Assembly: GCA_946610715.1 (NCBI GenBank)
Contig: CAMOCO010000004.1
Span: 1 to 36,581, forward strand
Reading direction: 5' to 3'
From: an uncultured Clostridia bacterium
GTDB taxonomy: Bacteria; Bacillota; Clostridia; Lachnospirales; Lachnospiraceae
Length of the DNA: 36,581 nucleotides
Below the pieces are notes generated by a model. The model was given only the letters and a program-made list of their open reading frames with translations, had not been told where the DNA came from and did not search any database. Below, piece by piece: positions 30,105 to 36,581 of this stretch. Position 1 is the stretch's first letter, and the number at the start of each line of letters is the position of its first letter. The position numbers and the translations under genes were made by a program.

Positions 30105-31451
30105 ATGGAAGAGAAAAAAGTCTCAACTGAAAAAGTCCTCGAGCTTCTTCAAAGCAGAAAGTTTTTTGATCTCAGAAATACTCTTAAGGATCTGAACCCC
30201 ATTGATATCGCCAATTTATTCAGTGACATACCCGAAGACAAGCTTCTTATGCTCTTCAGAATACTTCCAAAGGATGATGCTGCGGAAATATTCACCGAGA
30301 TGGACACCGATGATCAGGAGCTTCTTATCAAAGGTTTTACCGATAAGGAGCTTAAGGATGTCATCGAAGAAATGTATATTGACGATGCCGTTGATATGAT
30401 TGAGGAAATGCCCGCAAATGTGGTAAGCCGTATCCTGCGTCATGCAGATCCCGAAACCAGAAAACAGATAAATGAAATCCTCAAATACCCCGATGACTCA
30501 GCGGGAAGCATCATGACCACAGAATATATGAGTCTGAAGGAAGATATGTCCATCCAGGATGCATTTGACCGTATCAGAAAAACGGGAGATGAAAAAGAGG
30601 ATATATACACCTGTTATGTTATAAATGCCAACAGGAAACTTCAGGGAATCGTAACCGTAAGAGATATGCTTCTTTCTTCAAATGAAAGAACCATCGGTGA
30701 GCTGATGGAAACCAATATCATTTCCGCAAATACCACCGATGACCAGGAAGCTGTTGCCAAAACTCTGGCAAAATACGACCTCACTGCCATTCCCATAGTT
30801 GACAACGATAAACGTCTCGTAGGTATCGTTACTGTCGATGACGCTATCGATGTCATCCAGGAAGAGGCTACAGAGGACTTCGAAAAAATGGCTGCCGTTG
30901 TACCTCATGAAAAGAGTTACTTCGATACTTCGGTACTGCAGCATTACAAAAACAGAATTCCATGGCTGTTTGTACTTATGTTTTCATCAATGATGACAGG
31001 AATCATCATAGAGCATTACGAGGAAGCCTTTAAGACACTTCCTCTGCTGGTAGCATTGATGCCCATGCTTATGGACACCGGCGGAAATTCCGGTTCCCAG
31101 GCTTCAACACTTATCATAAGAGGTATGGCCGTGGACGAAATACACCTTAATGAGTATTTTAAAGCCGTCTGGAAAGAGTTCCGTGTATCTCTTCTTGTAG
31201 GTGCATCCCTTGCCATAGTAAACGGCATCCGTATCTATATCACCTACAAGAATCTGAAGCTTTCAATAGTAATAGCCATCACACTTGTATTCTGCGTAAT
31301 GGTTGCAAAGCTTCTTGGATGTTCACTTCCGATGCTGGCCAAACGCCTGCATCTGGACCCTGCCATCATGGCATCACCGCTCCTTACAACACTTGTTGAT
31401 GTAAGCAGTGTATGGATATATTTCCAAATAGCCACAATGATAATGATGTAA
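30105..31451 (+). CDS. mgtE: Magnesium transporter MgtE
   Basis: A 448-residue Mg2+ channel. Layout: an N-terminal superhelical Mg-sensing domain (about 1-130, repeated pattern VLELLQSRKF, LPKDDAAEIFTEM), two CBS domains (about 138-255, GIVTVRDML and GIVTVDDAIDVI), a plug helix, and five membrane helices (about 285-448). The selectivity segment PMLMDTGGNSGSQAS near 324-338 holds the conserved Asp and the GGNSG signature. Cytosolic Mg2+ binding to the N-domain and CBS gates the pore in characterised MgtE. GAGG precedes the ATG. Monocistronic. Confidence 0.96.
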   Translation: MEEKKVSTEKVLELLQSRKFFDLRNTLKDLNPIDIANLFSDIPEDKLLMLFRILPKDDAAEIFTEMDTDDQELLIKGFTDKELKDVIEEMYIDDAVDMIEEMPANVVSRILRHADPETRKQINEILKYPDDSAGSIMTTEYMSLKEDMSIQDAFDRIRKTGDEKEDIYTCYVINANRKLQGIVTVRDMLLSSNERTIGELMETNIISANTTDDQEAVAKTLAKYDLTAIPIVDNDKRLVGIVTVDDAIDVIQEEATEDFEKMAAVVPHEKSYFDTSVLQHYKNRIPWLFVLMFSSMMTGIIIEHYEEAFKTLPLLVALMPMLMDTGGNSGSQASTLIIRGMAVDEIHLNEYFKAVWKEFRVSLLVGASLAIVNGIRIYITYKNLKLSIVIAITLVFCVMVAKLLGCSLPMLAKRLHLDPAIMASPLLTTLVDVSSVWIYFQIATMIMM

Positions 31452-31461
31452 CTAAATGCAA

Positions 31462-31487
31462 CCCCTACAGACTATAATCCGTAGGGG
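31462..31487 (+). terminator. mgtE terminator
   Basis: CCCCTAC (31462-31468) and GTAGGGG (31481-31487) with an inner GA/TC pairing, followed by CTGTTCTTT. It lies 10 bases after the mgtE stop, between convergent genes; minus-strand function is less clear. Confidence 0.75.
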
Positions 31488-31532
31488 CTGTTCTTTACTT
31501 ATCTGTTAAAACCATCCACTTGGGAAATTTAA

Positions 31533-34286
31533 TTATTTATTCATTCTGCGCTGGATAAACTTTGCTATCTCAACGATCGGTATTATAAGTATTGCTATTC
31601 CCGCAGCTGTAGCAAACTCCTTCGCATCTATGAAGGTGAAGGAGAACAGATCCCTCAGGAACGGAACATATATTATCAATATCGTAAGGCAAAGTGAAAA
31701 CGCAAATGTTCCCCAAAGCACCTTGTTCTGCTTCTTAAGCTTAAATACTGATTCTCTTCTTGAACGAAGATTGAAACTGTGGAAGACTTCCATAAGTGAA
31801 AGTGTAAGGAATGCCATTGTCATTCCGTGTTCAGAGGTTTCCACATTCCAGTTTCCTGTCTGATAATAATGACCCACAAGATAAGATATAACTGTAAGTA
31901 TCGCTATCACAGCACCCTGAAGTACAACATCGACTCCAAGTCCGCCTGAGAATATTCCTTCTGATTTCTTACGAGGCGGCTGTTTCATAACTCCTGCCTC
32001 TGCATCTTCCATTCCGAGTCCGATAGCCGGGAAGCAGTCTGTTATAAGATTTATCCAAAGCAGGTGTGCCGGCTTAAGGATAGTAAAGTTCATTATTGTT
32101 GCGATAAAGATTGCTATAACTTCTGCCAAGTTAGATGACAGAAGGAACTGAATGGATTTACGAATGTTATCATATATTCTTCTTCCTTCTGCAACTGCTG
32201 AAACTATAGTAGCGAAGTTATCATCTGCCAGGATCATATCTGCTACATTTTTAGTAACATCTGTTCCTGTAATGCCCATTCCTACGCCGATATCAGCTGA
32301 TTTGATCGAAGGTGCGTCATTAACTCCGTCACCGGTCATGGCCGTAACCTTTCCAAGCCCCTTCCATGCCTTTACTATACGCACCTTATGCTCAGGCTGA
32401 ACTCTGGCATATACAGAATAGTCACGCACATGCTCCGCAAAGTATTCATCAGAAAGTTCCGAAAGCTCTGCTCCCGTAATTGCTTCAAATGTAACAGGAT
32501 TTCCGTTCTCATCCTTACCCTCAAGGATTCCCAGCTCCTTCGCGATTGCAACTGCTGTATCCTTATGGTCACCTGTGATCATAACAGGTCTGATTCCCGC
32601 CATACGGCAGTTTTCAATAGCAACTTTAACTTCCGGTCTGATAGGATCGATCATTCCGCAAAGACCAACATATATAAGGTTTTTCTCAAGCGCTTCCGGA
32701 GCAAAGCTTTCCGGAGACTCATCAAACATCTTACATCCCAGTGCAAGAACTCTGAGAGCCTTATCAGCCATACTCTTATTGAAGCTCTTGATGTCATTCA
32801 TTACTTCTGCGGTCATTTCCTTAACCTGACCATTTTTTATATAAAATGTACAGCAGTCAAGAACACAGTCCGGAGCTCCCTTTGTAAACTGTATATAGCT
32901 TCCTTCTGACAGATTAAGACCATCTGATACATTTCCGGCTCCTGCGGAAATCTTATGAACTGTGGTCATCATCTTTCTGAGTGAATCAAACGGAGCCTCT
33001 CCGATTCTCTGATATTTTTCCTTCAGATCATACTTGGGCATTCCGAATTTTGCGGCATCTGTAACGAGGGCACATTCGGTTGCCTCACCGACTGCTTTAT
33101 CTGTCTCCCACTCTGCATCAGAGCAAAGAGCCATTCCCTTAACCAGCAGACTGTTTTCACCGATCAGCTTATTATCATCTGTAACATCTGTACTTCCTGT
33201 ATCTATTGTCACATGCTGCACAACCGTCATCTTGTTCTGGGTAAGTGTACCGGTCTTATCTGAGCAGATGATCTCGGTACATCCAAGTGTTTCAACAGCT
33301 GTAAGCTTCCTGATGATTGCCTTATTCTTCGACATCTTGGTAACACCGATGGAAAGAAGAACTGTAACAACCGCAGCAAGTCCTTCCGGTATTGCCGCAA
33401 CAGCAAGAGAAATTGCAATCATAAATGTATCAATGAAGAACGGACCGCTAAGAGGCTGCCCTGTTGCAAGGTTTCTGATTATATTAATGGCAAAAATAAC
33501 GCCGCATATAACAAGTACCATTATGGAAAGAATCTTGGAAAGTTCGTTCAGCTTAATCTGAAGCGGTGTTTCCTCATTCTCTGCCTGGGTAAGCTGATCT
33601 GCTATCTTACCCATCTCAGTGGTCATACCTGTATCAGTAACAACCGCCTTACATCTTCCGTACTGAACAGAAGATCCCATATAGATCATATTTGCTCTGT
33701 CCCCAAGAGGAACATCTGCCATTCCGCCTGTGGAAAGGACCTCCGCAGACTTATCTGAAGGAACTGACTCACCGGTAAGCGCTGCTTCCTCACATTTGAG
33801 AGATGCTGCTTCTATAATTCTTGCATCTGCCGGAACTGCGTCACCTGCTTCAAGTGAAATGATGTCTCCCGGAACAAGTTCTGAGGAATGGATAACCTTC
33901 ACTTCCCCGTCACGGATAACTTTAGTCGTGGCAGCCGCTATCTCCTGAAGCGCCGCTATAGCTGATTCAGCCTTTGATTCCTGATATACCCCAAGGATTG
34001 CATTTACGATAACAACAGTTAAAATGATGAATACATCGGCAAATCCTTCTCCTCCTGAAAAAACAGCCGTAACCGCAGAAATAATTGCTGCAACTATAAG
34101 TACAATTGTCATAGGCTCGCATATTTCCTTGAAAAACTTATGGAGCAGACTTTCCTTTTCTTTTTCAGCCAGCTTGTTCTGACCGTATTCCTCAATCCTT
34201 TTTTTCGCCTCCGCCTCAGTAAGTCCCGACTCAGAAGACTTTTTTTCTGCCAATACATCTTCCGCAGATTCAAGATAATACTTCAT
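31533..34286 (-). CDS. Calcium-type P-type ATPase (P2, PMCA/SERCA-like)
   Basis: A 917-residue cation pump. It has the N-terminal cation-ATPase region, the actuator TGES (171-174), the ion-binding M4 motif IPEGL (299-303), phosphorylation site Asp343 in CSDKTGTLT, TGDH in the P-domain, the hinge TGDGVNDAPSIKSADIGVGMG, and M6 NLITDCFPAIGLGMED. The PEGL and NLxTD motifs are those of Ca2+ and Na+/K+ pumps; Ca2+ export is the usual role in Firmicutes, but ion specificity is inferred. The nearest good ribosome site (GGGAG) is about 16 bases before ATG 34286, longer than usual. It has its own promoter and lies downstream of pyk. Confidence 0.95.
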   Translation of the reverse strand: MKYYLESAEDVLAEKKSSESGLTEAEAKKRIEEYGQNKLAEKEKESLLHKFFKEICEPMTIVLIVAAIISAVTAVFSGGEGFADVFIILTVVIVNAILGVYQESKAESAIAALQEIAAATTKVIRDGEVKVIHSSELVPGDIISLEAGDAVPADARIIEAASLKCEEAALTGESVPSDKSAEVLSTGGMADVPLGDRANMIYMGSSVQYGRCKAVVTDTGMTTEMGKIADQLTQAENEETPLQIKLNELSKILSIMVLVICGVIFAINIIRNLATGQPLSGPFFIDTFMIAISLAVAAIPEGLAAVVTVLLSIGVTKMSKNKAIIRKLTAVETLGCTEIICSDKTGTLTQNKMTVVQHVTIDTGSTDVTDDNKLIGENSLLVKGMALCSDAEWETDKAVGEATECALVTDAAKFGMPKYDLKEKYQRIGEAPFDSLRKMMTTVHKISAGAGNVSDGLNLSEGSYIQFTKGAPDCVLDCCTFYIKNGQVKEMTAEVMNDIKSFNKSMADKALRVLALGCKMFDESPESFAPEALEKNLIYVGLCGMIDPIRPEVKVAIENCRMAGIRPVMITGDHKDTAVAIAKELGILEGKDENGNPVTFEAITGAELSELSDEYFAEHVRDYSVYARVQPEHKVRIVKAWKGLGKVTAMTGDGVNDAPSIKSADIGVGMGITGTDVTKNVADMILADDNFATIVSAVAEGRRIYDNIRKSIQFLLSSNLAEVIAIFIATIMNFTILKPAHLLWINLITDCFPAIGLGMEDAEAGVMKQPPRKKSEGIFSGGLGVDVVLQGAVIAILTVISYLVGHYYQTGNWNVETSEHGMTMAFLTLSLMEVFHSFNLRSRRESVFKLKKQNKVLWGTFAFSLCLTILIIYVPFLRDLFSFTFIDAKEFATAAGIAILIIPIVEIAKFIQRRMNK

Positions 34287-34329
34287 CTTTTTTGTGGTTA
34301 CTCCCTTTCCTGATTATTATTTTTCTAAG

Positions 34330-34358
34330 TTTATATATACAAATCACTTACTGATCAA
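34330..34358 (-). promoter_or_regulatory. Promoter of the P-type ATPase gene
   Basis: On the minus strand TTGATC (34358-34353), 17-base spacer, TATAAA (34335-34330), starting directly behind the pyk stop codon. No terminator is visible between pyk and this gene, so readthrough is also likely. Confidence 0.6.
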
Positions 34359-34360
34359 GT

Positions 34361-35779
34361 TTACTCTATAGTCTCAACTTTAATCAGATTTGTATTTCCG
34401 GATGTACCATTAAGTACTCCACCTGTGAGAACTATATTGTCACCTGACTTAAGGTCAAATGTAACCTTTGCTTCACGCAGTGAGTTAAGGAACATTTCCT
34501 CCATAGTGTCATAAGTTCCACATAGAACCGGTGTTACTCCCCAGCTGAGATTCTGCTTTCTCCATACTCTCGTAGATGTAGTCATTCCTATGATATCTAC
34601 CGGACAGCGGAAACGGCTTACCATACGGGATGTCCGTCCACTGAGGGAATTAACCACTATTGCTTTTGCTTCAACATCAATGGCCATCTGACATATGGAA
34701 TGTGACACTGCATCCAGTACACTTCTTACGTCAAAATCAGCATTTTTAAATCTCTTCTTATAATTGATCTGATTCTCGGTGAACATCACTGTTTTCACCA
34801 TGGTTTCTACTGCCTCTACAGGATATTTACCGCTGGCGGATTCACCTGAAAGCATTACTGCAGAAGTTCCGTCATATACTGCATTTGCCACATCGGAAAT
34901 TTCCGCTCTAGTGGGACGTGGATTCTGGATCATGGATTCCAGCATTTCCGTTGCTGTTATAACCCTCGATCCCAGCATACGGCATTTGCTGATCAGATAC
35001 TTTTGAATAGAAGGAACCTCTATATTCGGTATTTCCACTCCAAGGTCACCGCGGGCAATCATGATACCGTCTGCAAGCTGACATATTTCTTCAATATTAT
35101 CAACTCCTGAACGATTCTCGATCTTGGCAATGATTTCTACATCATTTCCGCCATTTTCATCCAAGAAATCTCTGATTGCTTTAACATCACTTTTATTTGA
35201 TACAAATGAAGCTGCCACAAAATCTATTCCGTGCTTCAGTCCGAATAAGATATCATCCTTATCCTGATCACTCAGGAACGGATGATCCAGCACTTTATTA
35301 GGGAAGTTCATACTCTTTCTGTCGGAAATAACTCCGCCTGCCAGACATTTGCATCTAGCATCCGGCCCCTTTACTTCTATCACCTCAAATATAACAAGTC
35401 CGTTATTTACGAGAATCTTGTCACCTACATTCAGGTTATCTGTAAGATGCGAATAATTAACAGATACCCTTTCCTGATTTCCCACAACATCCTCAGTCGT
35501 AAAGGTAAATATGTCCCCTTCTTTCAGTTCTATCTTTTTATTTTCAAACGTCTTGATCCTGTATTCGGGTCCCTTTGTGTCAAGCATGATGGGGATCGGA
35601 AGATGCATATCCGCTCTTACTTTTTTGATTGCATCAAACTTAACCCTCTGCTCTGCATGGGTTCCGTGGGAAAAATTAAGTCTCGCAACATCCATTCCGG
35701 CCAGCATCAGTTTCCGTATCATTTCCTCGCTTTCGCTGGCAGGTCCTATAGTACATATAACCTTGGTTTTACGTTTCAT
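34361..35779 (-). CDS. pyk: Pyruvate kinase
   Basis: A 472-residue enzyme converting phosphoenolpyruvate and ADP to pyruvate and ATP. Visible are KTKVICTIGPAS at the N-terminus, MDVARLNFSHG (28-38), MLDTKGPEYRI (GPE motif, B-domain boundary), IIAKIENRSG with the catalytic Lys, IMIARGDLGVEI (metal-binding) and SRVITATEMLESMI. It lacks the extra C-terminal PEP-utiliser-like domain of Bacillus and Geobacillus enzymes. AGGAG lies 11 bases before the ATG. Its promoter, a hairpin at the very 5' end of its mRNA, and an upstream repeat array are described separately. Confidence 0.96.
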   Translation of the reverse strand: MKRKTKVICTIGPASESEEMIRKLMLAGMDVARLNFSHGTHAEQRVKFDAIKKVRADMHLPIPIMLDTKGPEYRIKTFENKKIELKEGDIFTFTTEDVVGNQERVSVNYSHLTDNLNVGDKILVNNGLVIFEVIEVKGPDARCKCLAGGVISDRKSMNFPNKVLDHPFLSDQDKDDILFGLKHGIDFVAASFVSNKSDVKAIRDFLDENGGNDVEIIAKIENRSGVDNIEEICQLADGIMIARGDLGVEIPNIEVPSIQKYLISKCRMLGSRVITATEMLESMIQNPRPTRAEISDVANAVYDGTSAVMLSGESASGKYPVEAVETMVKTVMFTENQINYKKRFKNADFDVRSVLDAVSHSICQMAIDVEAKAIVVNSLSGRTSRMVSRFRCPVDIIGMTTSTRVWRKQNLSWGVTPVLCGTYDTMEEMFLNSLREAKVTFDLKSGDNIVLTGGVLNGTSGNTNLIKVETIE

Positions 35780-35810
35780 GGGCTTTGCATCTCCTGTTCA
35801 AAATATACGC

Positions 35811-35831
35811 GCCGGCACATTGTGCGCCGGC
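35811..35831 (-). promoter_or_regulatory. Hairpin at the 5' end of the pyk mRNA
   Basis: GCCGGC (35811-35816) pairs with GCCGGC (35826-35831) around a 9-base loop that can add two more pairs. The expected transcription start is about 35832, so the stem would occupy the first bases of the message and could protect it from 5'-end decay. Confidence 0.5.
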
Positions 35832-35838
35832 ATCAATA

Positions 35839-35867
35839 AGTTTAGTTTATCTTTTCCGATATGTCAA
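35839..35867 (-). promoter_or_regulatory. pyk promoter
   Basis: On the minus strand perfect TTGACA (35867-35862), 17-base spacer, TAAACT (35844-35839). Expected start near 35832; leader about 53 bases. Confidence 0.78.
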
Positions 35868-35883
35868 TCATACATAAATCCGG

Positions 35884-35951
35884 TTTAATCAATGATTCAA
35901 TTTAATCAATGATTCGATTTAATCAATGATTCGATTTAATCAATGATCCGG
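35884..35951. repeat. Four tandem copies of a 17-bp unit
   Basis: Unit TTTAATCAATGATTCGA at 35884, 35901, 35918 and 35935. Copies 2 and 3 are identical; copy 1 has one change near its end and copy 4 three in its last five bases. Each holds the quasi-palindrome AATCA-A-TGATT. The array begins 2 bases after the stop of the coiled-coil gene and ends 16 bases upstream of the pyk -35. Confidence 0.95.
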
Positions 35952-35953
35952 TT

Positions 35954-36388
35954 TTAGTCAAATTTAAAGGTGTTGAAGAAATTGGCAAACGGCTCTACCG
36001 TGTCGGAAAGATCCTTGATGGCTTTATTAAGTCTGTCAAAATCAATGTTATTAATTTTAACAATTGCTTCGTTAAGATTATCCGTATTTGTAACAACAAG
36101 ATCATTTACATTTCCAACCATGGAGTCAATATCCTTAACCGCTTTATCCAGCTCGTCCAGGGAGTTCGAGGCATCTGAAATAAGCGTATCTGCTTTACTT
36201 ACAGCTGTCTTAAGTCCCGAAACTGTATCCAAAAGCTTTGGAACAATTATAACTGCCGCAATTATAAGAGTTGCTGCCATAATTATAGACGCAATTGCAG
36301 TTATCCTCTGCCCTCTGGCATTACTTTTCTCACTCTTTAAGATTTCAACTAAAAGTTCCTTCTCTGTCATTTCTTCGTAATTCATCAT
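35954..36388 (-). CDS. Membrane-anchored coiled-coil protein of unknown function
   Basis: A 144-residue protein: charged N-terminus (EEMTEKELLVEILKSEKSNARGQR), one membrane helix about 29-50 (ITAIASIIMAATLIIAAVII), then about 90 residues with heptad-like spacing (LKTAVSKADTLISDASNSLDELDKAVKDIDSMV...), predicted extracytoplasmic coiled coil ending KDLSDTVEPFANFFNTFKFD. No family is recognised by eye; a spacer or scaffold role is only a guess. ATG 36385 is as likely as 36388, being better spaced from GGGGGG. Repeat arrays sit immediately before and after it. Confidence 0.72.
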   Translation of the reverse strand: MMNYEEMTEKELLVEILKSEKSNARGQRITAIASIIMAATLIIAAVIIVPKLLDTVSGLKTAVSKADTLISDASNSLDELDKAVKDIDSMVGNVNDLVVTNTDNLNEAIVKINNIDFDRLNKAIKDLSDTVEPFANFFNTFKFD

Positions 36389-36401
36389 TACCCCCCTTAA
36401 A

Positions 36402-36553
36402 GCTTTTTTCTCCCTACTCTACCTGTTTTCATTCTTTAAAAGCAAACTTTTTCTCATTTTTTTCTTTTTTGTTTGCTTTTTTCTCCCTACTCTACCTGTT
36501 TTCATTCTTTAAAAGCAAACTTTTTCTCGTTTTTTCCTTTTTTGTTTGCTTTT
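36402..36553. repeat. 73-bp tandem duplication with internal hairpins
   Basis: Copies at 36402-36474 and 36475-36547 differ at about two bases in the T-rich part, and the first six bases of a third copy follow (36548-36553). Each copy holds inverted arms AAAAGCAAAC (36438-36447; 36511-36520) and GTTTGCTTTT (36471-36480; 36544-36553), which form terminator-like hairpins with T-runs. The array occupies most of the region upstream of the coiled-coil gene. I see no other gene up to the right edge. Confidence 0.92.
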
Positions 36554-36581
36554 CATACGTCACTTGGCACTATCTAATATT

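Noticed and set aside
35884-35951. CRISPR-like array from regularly spaced repeats
   Set aside because: The 17-bp units are directly contiguous with no spacers, and no cas genes are nearby.
36470-36560. Very basic mini-ORFs in the 73-bp repeats on the minus strand (for example beginning MKTGRVGRKK)
   Set aside because: They derive from A-rich repeat sequence, have no convincing ribosome site and shift with the repeat copy; more likely hairpin repeats.

Overview
The window looks like chromosome of a strictly anaerobic, low-to-mid G+C Firmicute, most probably a gut or rumen Lachnospiraceae. The pointers are an oxygen-sensitive class III ribonucleotide reductase, a TM1266-type hydrogenase-associated regulator, intracellular cellobiose phosphorylase and beta-glycan hydrolases, AGGAGG ribosome binding sites, sigma-A promoters with 17-bp spacers, and CIRCE and NrdR sites. 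Genus and species cannot be fixed from the sequence. Nearly all genes lie on the minus strand; only cellobiose phosphorylase and mgtE are on plus. I see no rRNA, tRNA, CRISPR array, insertion sequence or prophage, and no gene-free stretch longer than 300 bases.

Layout from left to right. (1) 1-4.2 kb: the 5' part of a condensation-fold acyltransferase, then, in transcription order, an unusual transcarbamylase, pyrB, pyrI and a cytoplasmic GH5 glycosidase. (2) 4.2-7.9 kb: HIT protein, aldose epimerase, metK and an unknown membrane protein, with a terminator-like hairpin directly against the metK ribosome binding site. (3) 8.0-10.6 kb: cellobiose phosphorylase from a near-consensus promoter, divergent to the HIT operon. 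(4) 10.6-13.8 kb: an acyl carrier protein/acyl-ACP thioesterase pair, then a GntR-ABC-permease operon under a 38-bp palindromic operator. (5) 13.8-20.7 kb: a nucleotide and redox block of pgeF, tandem PPK2, nrdG, nrdD fused to a C-terminal glutaredoxin-like domain, and a thioredoxin reductase. nrdD has its own promoter with two NrdR boxes 32 bp apart. (6) 20.7-21.3 kb: Hsp20 under a perfect CIRCE. (7) 21.3-28.4 kb: two paralogous membrane acyltransferases around a membrane-bound SpoIIE/RsbU-type phosphatase, a GH-A-like hydrolase and a DUF1846 protein, probably a cell-surface glycan module. (8) 28.4-31.5 kb: a TM1266-like regulator, two small overlapping unknown ORFs, a DUF212/PAP2-related membrane protein and mgtE. 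(9) 31.5-36.6 kb: a Ca2+-type P-type ATPase, pyruvate kinase and a membrane-anchored coiled-coil protein, with two tandem-repeat arrays flanking the last.

The most noteworthy observations are the NrdD-glutaredoxin fusion beside trxB, the transcarbamylase that lacks the ornithine-binding signatures, the acyltransferase/phosphatase/hydrolase cluster, the four-copy 17-bp repeat upstream of the pyk promoter, the 73-bp tandem duplication at the right edge, and the recurrent terminator-like hairpins just ahead of ribosome binding sites. Everything here was read by eye; no alignment, database search or folding calculation was run.
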